From assembly GCA_029237695.1 (NCBI GenBank), contig CM055280.1, positions 31,477,102 through 31,541,101 of the forward strand: DNA of 64,000 bases, read 5' to 3'. Below are positions 49,419 through 58,909 of the stretch, piece by piece; the first letter of the stretch is position 1, and each line of letters starts with the position of its first letter. The notes below the pieces were generated by a model. The model saw only the letters and a program-made list of their open reading frames with translations. It did no database searches and was not told the DNA's origin. The position numbers and the translations under genes were made by a program. This DNA comes from Conchocele bisecta (lineage: Eukaryota; Mollusca; Bivalvia; Lucinida; Thyasiridae).

Positions 49419-51085
49419 TTACACAATAAGTTCAATTAACAATGAGACAATAGTGGAAGAACTCTCTGAGTCACCGATTTTCGTAACAAAGTTAATAACA
49501 CTACCTTGGGAAAGTCTAATTCGATCATCACCGGAGAACGAAACCACCGTCGAACTATCTCCAGAGATTTTAGTGACTCCAACCCCCCGTTCTTCCCCAT
49601 CTACTACAATATTTATCGCGACCGCGCCCACAGGTTTACCATTAGCATTAACCGAGCAGACCGCCATTTGGATAACTTCACCTGCAGCTGTCATAGTGTA
49701 TCCCCCATATTTATTACTCGCTTTGGCACCGAACGAATATTCATAGTGCCCCACAACCAATGGGCCCCGCTTCTCAGCCCAAACTGTTATGACACGTTTT
49801 GGTGTTTTCATTGTTTTCACTATTCCGGCAAGCGCATTGTTTGCGTTATATGCCTCAGTACGAATCTCATAAGAGGCCTCCTCAAGAGCTTTGGTCGCGG
49901 CTATACGATCATGTTTCAGTTTATCGGTTATTTTTTTCATCTAGTTCAGTAAGTGTCGCTTCTTCTGTTGAGAGAGTCCTCTAAGCGCAACGCATCATAA
50001 GCCTCCGTAATGGTTGCCTGGTGGTCTTCTAAGGCTTTATCAATACCCGACCGGGTCTCTTTTGAAATTCGGTTATTTTTTCATCTAGTTTAGTAAGTGT
50101 CGCTTCTCTGTTGATAGAGTCCTCTAAGAGCAACACCCTATAAGCCTCCGTAATATCCGCCTGGTGGTCTTCTAGGGCTTTATCAATACCCGTTCGGACT
50201 CCATCAAGATCAAACGGGTCTCTTTTTTAAATTCGGTTATTTTTTCATATAGGTCAGTAAGTGCCGCTTCTCTGTTGAGAGAGTCCTCTGAGCGTAACGC
50301 CCCATAAGCCTCCGCAATGGCCTCTTTGTTGTCTTCTCGGCCCCTTAACCCTACGACCTGGTCTCTTTCAGAAATTCGGCTATTTTTCCATCTAGTTCGG
50401 TAAGTGTCGCTTCTTTGCTGTGAGAGTTCTCTAAGCGCAACGCATCATAAGCCTCCGCAATGGCCTCTGCAAGGTTCGACTGGTGGTCTTCTCGGACTTT
50501 ATCAATACCCGACCGGGTCTCTTTTCGAAATTTGGTTATTTTTTTATCTAGTTCAGTAAGTGCCGCTTCTCTGATGAGAGAGTCCTCTGAGCGCAACACC
50601 TCATAAGCCTTCATAAGGTCCGCCTGGTGGTCTTCTCGTGCTTTCTCAATACCCGACGTGGCCTCATTTCGAAAATCGATTATTTTCCGTCTAATTCAGC
50701 AAGTGTAGCTTCTTTGCTGAGAGAGTCTTCTAAGCGCAACGCATCATAAACCTCCGTAATGTCAGCCTTACGGTCTTCTCGGCTTTATCAATCCCAACCG
50801 GGCCTCTTTTCTAAATTTGGTTATTTTTTTACCTAGTTCGTTTAGTTCCGTATGCGTTTCTTCACGACTTTGTGTATTCACAGCCAGGGCATATTCTCTA
50901 AGTTGTGATAGTAGACTCTTGTGAATCTCGTCCGTGGCCCTCGATATAGTTCTATTAATCAAGGCCTTTGTTTTTTGGGTAGTTAAAAAGTCGCCCTCTG
51001 TCGGGATGAATCCCCCTTCTGCAGGTTCCAAATTATTTGAATTTGTCACCCAATCGGAAGAACTACCTGGTCCGTATATACTCAT
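49419..51085 (-). pseudogene. Fibre-like protein: seven coiled-coil repeats and a beta-rich tip (frameshifted)
   Basis: The start is placed at the ATG at 51,085 (MSIYGPGSSSDWVTNSNNLE). A short Gly/Ser/Pro-rich head is followed by about seven imperfect 142-163-bp repeats, with unit anchors at 50,833, 50,691, 50,548, 50,392, 50,248, 50,085 and 49,941. They encode a ~47-residue charged, heptad-like unit with ATLTELD and KITKFRKETRSGID motifs. The C-terminal ~110 residues lose the coiled-coil pattern and become Gly- and Val-rich with alternating hydrophobics (YGGYTMTAAGEVIQMAVCSV, then VVSFSGDDRIRLSQGSVINF), suggesting a beta-sandwich tip. Head, trimeric shaft and knob is the layout of viral attachment fibres. 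Several frameshifts lie in the repeats. Assignment as a fibre is inference from architecture, not sequence identity. Confidence 0.65.
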
Positions 51086-51145
51086 AATGTTGATAATATA
51101 TATTACGAACATGCGTTTAATTCTAAATAATTTTCTTAAAATTAA

Positions 51146-51831
51146 TTAATTTGAAATTTCTAGGACGACCGAAATCGGGTAATCGTTCTTCAACTCTCGC
51201 CCTTTATCATCAAGAATATAAATCTTCAACTCGTGGATGTGTCCCGATTCCAAAACTTTCATCTCTGGGTGTGGGAAGTCTAACGTTACAGTCTCGCCAT
51301 AGAAACAATCGCTGGCGGGCACAGTTTTCAGTAATGTGCTGGGGGATCCGTCTATCGTGTTGTACGATGTGTTCACCCGATCCAGGTGCACCCTGAGAGT
51401 TTTCGTGAAGGTGAAGTCCACCGGGTTATCACCGACGTACTCACACCGGGGTGAACACTCCTTTGTTTGAGGAGTATGTCTCTCTAAAACCGAGTTGAAT
51501 ACCCAACCCTGGGGAGACCACTACATCACTGCTGATGATCATTGTGTGAGCCCGGTAGCATTCGATACTGTGAGGTTGATTATACCGTCAAGCTCTGAGT
51601 TGACAAAATCTTTGAGCTGTCTTATTCCCCACAGTCCGTGAGGCAGCTTTACACCTAATTGTTGTCCATCCTTCACATAGTAAAACCCTTCACTCTTCCC
51701 CACATTCTGCCATCCAACCGTGAAGGTGATTGATCTAAGGCCTACCCGGCGTTTTCCGCAGCAGTTGTCCTATTAATTTTTGAAGTTCACAACTCCCTTT
51801 TTTTTTGAACATTAGTTATAGTAGCAAACAT
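51146..51831 (-). pseudogene. Conserved Maverick structural-type protein (frameshifted)
   Basis: The likely start is at 51,831. Motifs on the minus strand include VGWQNVGKSEGFYYVKDGQQ (about 51,720-51,660) and a LPHGLWGIRQLKDF region. The C-terminal 91-residue frame has the pattern LRVHLDRVNTSYNTIDGSPS, a Phe/Tyr-Gly-Glu-Thr-Val-Thr turn and an end at PISVVLEISN. I know this type as a recurrent ORF in invertebrate Mavericks, beta-rich and virion-associated by context. Breaks occur near 51,780-51,800 (a T run) and near 51,420-51,540. It lies just upstream of the fibre-like gene on the same strand, so a structural partner or base protein is a reasonable guess. Confidence 0.65.
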
Positions 51832-52007
51832 AATAATATCTTTCAATGGATACCAAAGCATTTAGCTTTAACTCAATGTAAAGTACGCGGTCGGAGGTAA
51901 ATACAACACAAAAAGACGTTGTTAACCGCCTTGTACACCCAACCGTAACGGTTTAGACCGGACAGTGGCTTTGCCACCAACTTCCCTAACATCTTTGAAC
52001 AATATAG

Positions 52008-53250
52008 GTGCCCAAGATTACTACGATGGAGGTGGTAAACGGCTGGAAAGCAACACCGATGCAGTTTTGGCAGAACCAAATAAATTTCGCTGTATGGTGC
52101 GCAACAGCCGGGTGTGGAGTTTCATATAAAGACCATCTGACATCCAAGAATGTCATGCTCCGAAGTGTCTACAACTTTCACGTGTATTATACTATTAGGA
52201 GGATTCTCAAAGAACTAGGTATTTCACTACCTCAAGACGACGCCTGGGATCCCATTTCCAACACATATAACCGTATGGCCTTTGAAAGACTGTGTAACGA
52301 ATTTTTACGTTTCAAAAGACGCGGACTGGAGACAGAAAGCATTTCCTACCACACCGGCCTCGGGACGTTCTCATTCACGGCCAGTCCGGGAATTGGACAC
52401 AGACTGATTTTAGACACGATCACTCCGGTGACCACATCGTCAGTCGGAACGCCGGGAATTTTGACCCCCGCGACTATGACTTTCGGACGGAAGTGTCTGG
52501 AGGTCGACACTGTGGCGTGTTTTCCTTGTAAAATGTTACCCTCCGAAACTGGCTCACGTCGATTACATACAGCAGGCTGCTGAGGTTCAGAACGCGTGGG
52601 GTACATTTATGTTAGATACGGGTCTAGGGTTCACGCAGGCCGGGGTTACTCGCGTCAACGACTCCATTCGCACGTACGTCTGGGCCATTCTCGCGCACAA
52701 AAACAACTCGCAGTTCTATACTGGGCATGGGAACAGCGTTTGATGCACAAAAACAATTTTTGGCACTTGTAGAGGACGCCATCTCAGCTAGGGTGGACCT
52801 GGAGAAGGCAATCCAGAATTATCAAGACGTTTTGCAGACTGCCAGCACCCCAGTAGACTATGTATTTGGAAGAGGTCTTTATATGGCGCCGAGCAATATG
52901 ATACTACGAGACGACCCGGTTGACGGTTACAATAATCAGATCGTAATCGCCACCGTCAATCAAAAAATTGGCCGCAACGGGAACGTGAATACGGATATCA
53001 TCAAGCGCACCCCAACAGTGGAACCGATCATAAAACACAAAATGGATACACCTCCCCAATTCGTAAATCGAACCCAGTACCCCCAATTCGTAAATTGGAT
53101 GCACCATCGAGTTCCATCAACAGACCAATCGCGATTGGAAAAACACCAATCATCAACAATGTTGAAATTGGAAGCACAACACACGAGGAGGAGAAATTGG
53201 GTCTCGTCATCGCCCTCGTGGCGATCGGATTATTTACGCTTTGGTTGTAG
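52008..53250 (+). pseudogene. Conserved Maverick capsid-associated protein with C-terminal membrane anchor (frameshifted)
   Basis: Starts at MPKITTMEVVNGWKATPMQF (52,008; an alternative Met is at 52,026). The N-terminal WQNQINFAVWCATAGCGVSY block and the YTIRRILKELGISLPQDDAW block are characteristic of a ~420-450-residue protein encoded next to the capsid gene in Mavericks of aquatic invertebrates. Further recognisable blocks are GFTQAGV (near 52,630), RTYVWAIL and a GTAFDAQKQFLALVEDAIS frame from 52,730. Near the end one frame encodes a hydrophobic segment LGLVIALVAIGLFTLWL and stops at 53,248-53,250. Breaks fall near 52,330-52,560, 52,730 and 53,170. It may be a minor capsid or vertex protein; the assignment is uncertain. 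The 3' end carries a cluster of CCAAT/ATTGG palindromes and overlaps the convergent gene by about 20 bp. Confidence 0.7.
53083..53171. repeat. Cluster of CCAAT...ATTGG palindromes (3' end of capsid-associated gene)
   Basis: Three short inverted repeats lie within 90 bp: CCAATTCGTAAATTGG (53,083-53,098), the perfect palindrome CCAATCGCGATTGG (53,125-53,138), and CCAATCATCAACAATGTTGA ending in AATTGG (53,146-53,171). A truncated half-copy precedes them at 53,056-53,070. The last one recurs at 58,112-58,137. Confidence 0.8.
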
Positions 53251-54735
53251 GAACTCTCTGACAGAGAATAATAGGAGACCGGCGATTGCCACGATTAAAG
53301 CCCAAGTATTATTGGCTAGCCATCCGACCGTTTTTGATAATATAGATAGCAAGTAAGAAACGATACTTCCGATCAGTCCAGGTAGTGCGGCAGCCAACTT
53401 TCCTGCTAATTTAGCCAGGAGATTGGGCGAGGGCTTTTAGTTGTTTTTTTTTATCCATCTTCTTTTACCCCACCGGATGGTGCTGGTGCTGGAGCTGGAG
53501 CTGGTGCTGGAGCGGGTGATGGAGCTGGTGCTGAACCACCTGTGATAGATAAAGAACTAGAGACGATATAGATTAGAATTAGGGTCGATATAATCATGCT
53601 GAAAGCCGCGATGACGGTTATTATCGTGACGCCCTTCTCTCTGAACAGAGTGCGAATACGCGCACCGAGTGTAGTGTCCTCGTGCAGGACCCTCGAGATT
53701 GTTTCGCGGCTACGACTTAATTGGACCGGAAAGCGTCTCACGGTTAGTTGAGGCAGCCTCCAATCGAGCTTCTCTTTCGTCCCGCAACGACCGCAGGAGT
53801 TTGTTGATCCGCTCGGTAGATTCTCTATCGCCCCGTGCTTGCTTTATTTTTTTTTTCTTCTAGAGCGATATGTTTGTCCGCGCAGAGAGTTTGGAGAGGT
53901 TATTGACTAGTTCGCCCCGAGTTGTTTGCAGAACCTTATCGAGTCCCCGGAGTTCGCGAAGAGGTAACGGTGGGTCAAACTTCGTGCCTTTATTTATTTC
54001 GTTGACCGTGGTTTCAATCGTGTTAATAACGTCGGTGGTTACGCGAGGGATTTCGCTGAGCTCGATCGTTTCTATAGTGGCGGCCGTCTTCTCCAGCGTT
54101 TCGTCGGTAGACTGTAGGGTTTTTTACCATTTTTGTAGGCAGCGGCGCCTGAATGTCGTAGAGCACTCCGAGAGCTCGAGCGAGTAGTGCTCCATATCGC
54201 TTCAATGAAGAGGGTTTGAGGAACTTGTTTGGGTTGTTCTTGTACGTCAGCAACATCCAGGTATTTGCCCCTATTTAACCCACAGGTCTCCTCTTTAGTG
54301 CTGCGAAACTCCAACGTGGCGGAGATGCCGCTTTTAGACACTATACGCTCCACCGTTTCACCAGAGTTTCCGTTTCCTCGGTAGACGCCAGCTCATTCTT
54401 GGAGATCCCCTCAGGAATCTTGGCACCACCCGCCCACCTGCCCGGATGCCGGAGTTTTGGATTTGGCCTCCCCACGTTTCGAATGTGTACTCGCATCGGG
54501 CGGGTACTCTATGAAGGACGTTTCGTCCTCATTACCAGCGTCCAAGTCCTCTCCGCGGCTAAATGGATAGGTATCATCAACATAATCATCAATCATTGAG
54601 GTAGTCATCAACGTCCACGCCCTCTCCGCGGCTATATGGATAGAGATCATCAACATAATCATCATCATCGAGGTAATCTTCTCGGTCGCCCGTAGTGCGA
54701 TCGAATTCGTCCATGCCAATATCGAGACCAGCCAT
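53230..54735 (-). pseudogene. Conserved Maverick coiled-coil/multi-membrane protein (frameshifted)
   Basis: Starts at the ATG at 54,735 (MAGLDIGMDEFDRTTGDRED) with an acidic region containing two PxSRGE repeats (near 54,640 and 54,560). Next come a KSGISATLEFRSTKEETCGL block (54,330), a charged coiled-coil region (about 53,740-54,000), HEDTTLGARIRTLFREKGVT, a hydrophobic segment (VIAAFSMIISTLILIYIVSS) and a Pro/Ala linker of alternating AP. The C-terminus (53,230-53,450) has two further hydrophobic segments and ends in REFLQPKRK. The order matches a ~450-500-residue protein I know from Maverick-bearing invertebrate genomes, function unknown. Breaks lie near 54,590, 54,400, 54,060-54,150, 53,740 and 53,450. 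It is convergent with the plus-strand gene ending at 53,250 and divergent from the capsid gene. Confidence 0.75.
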
Positions 54736-54800
54736 CTTTAATAATTATTATTATATTAAAGACAAAACAATACAGGTTAATAGTTTCAATAAAATTAATT
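54736..54800. promoter_or_regulatory. Divergent intergenic region before the capsid gene
   Basis: 65 bp of AT-rich DNA (TTTAATAATTATTATTATAT) between the start codons of the leftward coiled-coil gene and the rightward capsid gene. It must hold both promoters if each gene is transcribed separately. No further motif was recognised. Confidence 0.4.
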
Positions 54801-56099
54801 ATGTCTTCGAGTCAATACGGTCGCAAACTCAATCCATACCGCAGACTGCGTGAGCCCCTCGGGGCAAAAGGCGTGAGACAGAGTGTCGTTATTACGAACA
54901 ACCCATCGACGATCGACCAGAACCAGCAGCTCTTAGTCCGCTTCCCCAACCTCGGAGCTAACGACGTCATTGTTCCGGGTACTGTTCGCCTCGCTTTCAC
55001 TATTTCGCTAACGTCGACGGACGCGGACCGAACCGTAGTTCAGAACTTGGGTCGCGCCATAGTCAAGAAGACTATGATAAAGATTTCTGGTAATGAGGTG
55101 ATGTCGATCGATGACAGCGACGTCTACCATTGCTATCAGGACCTGTGGAAGACGTCACACGAGCTTGAAAACGCTGTCTATCAAGGTATTGACACCAGCA
55201 AAAATAAGAACGTAACCAAACTTAGAATCGGGGCTGCTAACAAGCAGATAACAACGCGAGTGACAACGCGGTCGCGGGCGCTTACGCAACCGCTTCTACA
55301 TCCCGCTCGACTTTGAGTTGCTGGAGAGTCACATGCCCTACTATCAGAGCGCTTTGGCTGACCGCCTCGAATACGAACTAACGTTCAACGACTACGGCCG
55401 AGTTATCATAGCCACCGACCAGTTATCGACGTATACGATCGATAATGTTTCGCTGGAGTACGACATGGTCACGATGCCCGAACTAGCGCGATTGATCAAA
55501 GAACCCAGTACGCCGGGCGCGTTTGCCATACTTTACGACCGAGTTCTTCGCCATCGCAAGATGCCGAAAAACAAAAGCGACACATTGTGGAATATTAACG
55601 TCAACGTACCCGCCCGCTCGATGAAAGGTATACTGATGTTGTTCGAGGATGCTCGGTTCGCGTTCGGTGCTAGAAAAACCGACAGATTCTATAACCCCAA
55701 AATCACGAAGGTAGAGGTGGACGATCGAGGGAAGTCCCCAATCAACTCTACAGCGCGGGTCTTCGCGCGCACCAGCAGTGGGATGAAGTAAGAAAGCAGT
55801 TTGCTGCCGGATCTAAGCGCTCTCCGGAGGTTGCAGCAGTTGCTAAAGACCTGCATCTCTCGCCGTCTCCCTCGCGGAGTTCCTGAATACCAAATACGCG
55901 TTATGGCTAAGACATGCGAGCCAGCGACGATGACCAAATACACGGTAGCGGACGCCAAGTTGAGAACGCTAGTGAGGTGTGACGATCCAGATAACCAAAG
56001 AGGCGGACGGAGCCGGGCCATTGAACGTGTACTTATATAATAATTACAGACGCACAACTCAACATCGAAGATGGTCGATACGTATCAGCGATCTACTGA
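54801..56099 (+). pseudogene. Major capsid protein, double-jelly-roll type (frameshifted)
   Basis: Starts MSSSQYGRKLNPYRRLREPL at 54,801 and spans about 430 codons to a TGA at 56,097-56,099. Key blocks are LGRAIVKKTMIKISGNEVMS, then DLWKT, RFYIPLDFELLESHMPYYQ (near 55,290-55,345), LADRLEYELTFNDYGRVI, and FYNPKITKVEV (near 55,690). The order 'conserved helix-sheet with GN/GG, then IPL.FEL, then LEYELTF' parallels the double-jelly-roll capsid proteins of large DNA viruses and adintoviruses. C-terminal blocks continue in other frames to an NIEDGRYVSAIY ending. Breaks lie near 55,250-55,285, 55,715, 55,880, 55,975 and 56,040. The length is normal for the family, so the lesions look like indels in an otherwise complete gene. 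It forms the shell facets in relatives. Confidence 0.88.
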
Positions 56100-56116
56100 T
56101 TTAATAAAAAAAATCA

Positions 56117-56153
56117 TCTAACGATTTATTAATACATAATTTTGAAAAAATTA
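56117..56153 (+). promoter_or_regulatory. Recurrent intergenic motif, copy 2
   Basis: ATCTAACGATTTATTAATAC followed by AATTTTGAAAAAATTA, just after the capsid stop. The same two-part arrangement follows the ATPase stop at 56,774. Located before the next gene it could act as promoter; located after the stop it could act as a 3'-end signal. Confidence 0.5.
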
Positions 56154-56188
56154 ATAAATCTAGCAATCAATACCAATTCACGATTGAG

Positions 56189-56774
56189 ATGCTCACTCCG
56201 CCATAATATGTGGGCAGACAGGATGTGGAAAAACGGTTTTCATCCTCAACTTACTCGAGGGATCCTACCGCGATGCCTTTCGTCACATTGTGATCCTATG
56301 TCCCACTGTGCGACACAACGATACTTATCAGCGGTGCCCGTGGATATGGACCGACCCTGAGGTATACGTTATTGACCCCGGTGATAGGCTTCACGATTGG
56401 TTGCGTGGTTTATACCAAATATTTCAGGGCGAGCCCACCCTATACGTGATTGACGATTGCTCAGCCAAGGCGGCGATGACCAAAAAGAAGGACATGCTCT
56501 CCGAGCTCGCATTTCTGGCCGCCATGCGAGGCAAAGCGTATGGATATCCACTCAAAAATACAACGCCGTCCTCAAGGATCTGCGCGAGCAAACGAAATGG
56601 GTCGCCCTCTTTCACTGCAAGGACCGAGACTCATTCGATGACTGTCTTCGAGAGAATGACGTTATCCCAACGCGCGAGGAGCGCCTGGAGGTTCGACAGA
56701 TACTTTCGAAAACTAAGCACGCCAAGCTTCTGCTAAAGACTGATCAACCAACTGCTTATAAAGTTATCAACTAA
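56189..56774 (+). pseudogene. FtsK/HerA-like genome-packaging ATPase (frameshifted)
   Basis: The Walker A motif GQTGCGKT is encoded at 56,212-56,235, followed by HIVILCPTVRHNDTYQ. The Walker B motif is TLYVIDDC near 56,439-56,462, and a downstream SVWISTQKYNAVLKDLREQ block with the Ser/Thr-Gln sensor is typical of packaging ATPases of adintoviruses and related viruses. The protein ends ...LKTDQPTAYKVIN at 56,774. Length is about 195 codons, near the 200-250 usual. The start is most likely the ATG at 56,189; an upstream ATG at 56,142 reads an unrelated frame. Breaks fall near 56,203, just before the P-loop, and near 56,535. It lies directly downstream of the capsid gene, as in relatives. Confidence 0.88.
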
Positions 56775-56816
56775 ATCTAACGATTTATTTAATAATTAAT
56801 AATTTTGAAAAAATTA
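56774..56816 (+). promoter_or_regulatory. Recurrent intergenic motif, copy 3
   Basis: ATCTAACGATTTATTTAATA then AATTTTGAAAAAATTA (56,801-56,816), continuing GGAAAATT as in the copy at 48,565. It starts at the stop codon of the ATPase gene. Confidence 0.5.
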
Positions 56817-56836
56817 GGAAAATTGCAAAGTAATAA

Positions 56837-56955
56837 GCTATTGCAATGCTTAGCAATTGCTGAACAATGCTTAGCAAATGCTGAACAAATGCTGAATAAT
56901 GCTGAATAATGCTGAACAAATGCTGAACAATGGTTAACAATGTTAACAATTTGGT
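56837..56955. repeat. Short tandem repeat of AATGCTGAACA-like units
   Basis: About nine degenerate units of AATGCTTAGCA, AATGCTGAACA and AATGCTGAAT in a non-coding stretch between the ATPase and the next gene. Short ORFs on either strand here are by-products. A role as an origin-like iteron array is possible but untested. Confidence 0.75.
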
Positions 56956-57028
56956 GCTCCGCTGCGAGCTTTGTTGCGAGCATAATGGTGATCATAAGTA
57001 TCGGGTGGTGCGCATTTATTATTTTAAT

Positions 57029-57044
57029 AATTTTGAAAAAATTA
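57029..57044 (+). promoter_or_regulatory. Recurrent intergenic motif, copy 4
   Basis: AATTTTGAAAAAATTA exact copy, about 60 bp before the ATG at 57,102. Confidence 0.5.
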
Positions 57045-57101
57045 AATAAATATGTTAAAGTGATGAGAGTTGTTAGAATAGTTAAATTAATTTTAAGAAA
57101 A

Positions 57102-57756
57102 ATGAACTGCGACGAACTTCTCGATCAGCTAATAGAAGAAACCTCAACTCCGACTGCCAACAATAATGATCCGACAGAGCAATCGGGATCTGGGTTGAGT
57201 GCAACGACTCCGAATGAAAATGAAAATGCGGCGCGACGAGAGCGGCTAGCTGCGCTGGTTGCTGGGGGCCAATCGGAGCATTATCTCGGTAGGCGTCTCT
57301 CAGTTTTTTCAGGTGGATAAGATGTCAGATGCGGAGATCGATAAAATGTATGCGCGATACGAATCCAAATTGGGAGCAGAGATGACAAAAACTCTTGGAT
57401 CGGCGGCTATTCATTTGTACTCTACCGCCGTTAGTAACTTCTCCCTCCCTATACCAAACACTGCGGGGTTGATTGATGATCTAGAGACTGACCCTTTTAT
57501 AGGACACACTCTTAGAACGGCATGCTGCTCAATTTATCACAAGTTTGGAATGTACTTAGCTCCACTAACAACCGCGTTGACCACGGGTAAACACTGTCAA
57601 TTTGGACATATATGCCCACGAACTATAAGCTCTAATATTAATATTATAAATGATGACACAAGACACACCCACGAGAGTGACGGAGTTGAACCAGATTGCT
57701 CCAACACAATCGAACCAAGAGTGTTACTCCGCCACTGGATGACATACCGCATATAA
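57102..57756 (+). pseudogene. Conserved Maverick helical protein of unknown function (frameshifted)
   Basis: Starts MNCDELLDQLIEETSTPTAN at 57,102. A Ser/Thr/Asn-rich linker precedes a GGQSEHYLGRRLS block. After a break near 57,280 the frame gives MSDAEIDKMYARYESKLGAE, then MTKTLG, an IPNTAGLIDDLETDPFIGHT block and MYLAPLTTALTTGKHC. I recognise this block order from other invertebrate Mavericks, where it lies downstream of the ATPase. No catalytic motif is seen. The true C-terminus is unclear because the open frame overlaps the next start at 57,650 by about 100 bp; it may end soon after the HCQFG region. Confidence 0.68.
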
Positions 57757-58184
57757 AAAATCCCAAAAGACAGGCAGCTGGGCGGGCGGCGGCTGCCACC
57801 CGAAAAGTTAAACAAGATAAAATACTCGCCGAGCTTCGAGAGGCTAAACTCCAATCGAGATTGGGGACGGAGACAGCAAAACATCTGAATACAGAGTTGA
57901 GTACAACAACACCCCCAATTCACGAATTGGAAGCACACTCAAATTCAAAGAATTTGTCACCCAATACCAACTACCGTTGGAGTTGGGCTGAACCCAAATT
58001 CGTGAATTGGAGTTGGGTTGTTGGTGGTGGTCTGGCAGTTGTTGGTGCCCTGTGCGTGTGGAAATACCAGAAAAAACAACCAGCCAGTGTTCAGAAGAAA
58101 GTTACTAAACACCAATCATCAACAATGTTGAATTTGGATGCGCCCCATTTAAACATTGATCGCGACCCATTTTATATGCAATAA
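57650..58184 (+). pseudogene. Conserved Maverick single-membrane-span protein (frameshifted)
   Basis: Starts MMTQDTPTRVTELNQIAPTQ. After a break near 57,740 a basic, Ala-rich helix follows (IKNPKRQAAGRAAAATRKVK) with QDKILAELREAKLQS. A repeat-rich linker encoded over CCAAT/ATTGG palindromes comes next, then a membrane segment (WVVGGGLAVVGALCVWKYQK) and a cytosolic-type basic tail ending at 58,184. The KNPKR..AGRA motif is familiar from Maverick neighbours. The likely role is a virion or host-membrane protein. Confidence 0.68.
57851..58137. repeat. Cluster of CCAAT...ATTGG palindromes inside the membrane-protein gene
   Basis: CCAATCGAGATTGG (57,851-57,864), CCAATTCACGAATTGG (57,915-57,930), CAAATTCAAAGAATTTG (57,940-57,956), CCCAATACCAAC...GTTGGAGTTGGG (57,960-57,987), CCAAATTCGTGAATTGG (57,994-58,010) and CCAATCATCAAC...TTTGG (58,112-58,137). 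Related palindromes are at 53,083-53,171 and, weaker, 59,117-59,131. Confidence 0.82.
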
Positions 58185-58192
58185 TTATAACA

Positions 58193-58428
58193 ATGGCTGA
58201 ACAAGATGGTAAAATGTTAGTGAATGCGCTTTATCACGCCGTGGTGATATCGGGTTTTCAGTATCGGGTATGCTCGACTATCAAAGATGGCCCTAGGAGG
58301 AACCGCTCCCAAATTGGACTTTACTGTGAGAAGACGTAGGGCTCGCGACCTTAGATGTAGCGGCCACAGTTTGGACCCGAGATTATCTAGTTAAAGCTGG
58401 AATTCTACCAGTTAATATATGGAAATAA
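58193..58428 (+). pseudogene. Small Maverick membrane protein (frameshifted)
   Basis: Starts MAEQDGKMLVNALYHAVVIS at 58,193. The N-terminal hydrophobic helix and a downstream block with PKLDFTV and GILPVNIW motifs, in other frames, match a ~75-80-residue family seen in the same position in relatives. The stop at 58,426-58,428 directly abuts the next ATG. At least one break lies near 58,260-58,300. Function unknown. Confidence 0.55.
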
Positions 58429-58858
58429 ATGGCTTCAATCGCAGTAATAGTAGGTGGTGCGCTTGTAAACGCATTGGCGTTCAGCGGTAGCAACTTATAT
58501 TCTCTAAAATGAAAAGCTCGAACGTGGATGAGGAGCGTAAGCGTCATGATTTAGCTGTAGAACAACTCAATAGCGCAAAGGAAGCATGGTCGAAAAACGA
58601 ACCGCCCATCTGGACTGGGTCAATGAAGAGCTTCGCCGCGAAAATCACGCCGCGCAAACTTTTCAGAACGTTGAAGAAGCCAACCGCGAGTACGCGCTGG
58701 CATATCCGCACAAAAGTCTCGATCCAATGGATCCCGAGCCCCAACTTTCAGATTTCTATGTACCGTCAGAGCCCCAAAAGGACCGCGAGATCGCGTTCAT
58801 CATCGTGGGAATGGGTGTGGTGGGTCTCGCCGGCTATTATATTCAATCGAGATTTTAA
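58429..58858 (+). pseudogene. Conserved Maverick small protein with N- and C-terminal hydrophobic segments (frameshifted)
   Basis: Starts MASIAVIVGGALVNALAFSG at 58,429, a hydrophobic N-terminus. A charged helix (VDEERKRHDLAVEQLNSAKE) follows, then WVNEELRRENHAAQTFQN, a PEPQLSDFYVPSEPQKDREI block, and a C-terminal membrane segment AFIIVGMGVVGLAGYYIQS. The EERKRHDLA and SDFY.PS signatures are characteristic of a ~145-residue family next to integrase in invertebrate Mavericks. Breaks lie near 58,500 and 58,590. A virion membrane or scaffold role is a guess. Confidence 0.7.
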
Positions 58859-58879
58859 ATTAATTAATTAAAACATTTT

Positions 58880-58904
58880 TTTTTTATAAATATATATATA
58901 TATA
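58880..58904 (+). promoter_or_regulatory. TATA-like AT tract
   Basis: TTTTTATAAATATATATATA lies immediately before the ATG at 58,910 in a 50-bp intergenic gap, the only clear gap in this gene run. It could serve as the promoter for the gene at 58,910 and the integrase. Confidence 0.35.
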
Positions 58905-58909
58905 GAACG

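Noticed and set aside
49453..49952. Plus-strand ORFs opposite the fibre-like gene
   Set aside because: They are antisense shadows; the minus-strand frame has the coherent repeat and beta-domain pattern.
55689..56057. 122-codon minus-strand ORF opposite the capsid gene
   Set aside because: The plus strand carries the conserved capsid C-terminal blocks, so this is a shadow.
56142..56360. ORF beginning at 56,142 as the true ATPase start
   Set aside because: Its frame does not encode the Walker A motif; the P-loop is in another frame starting after 56,203.
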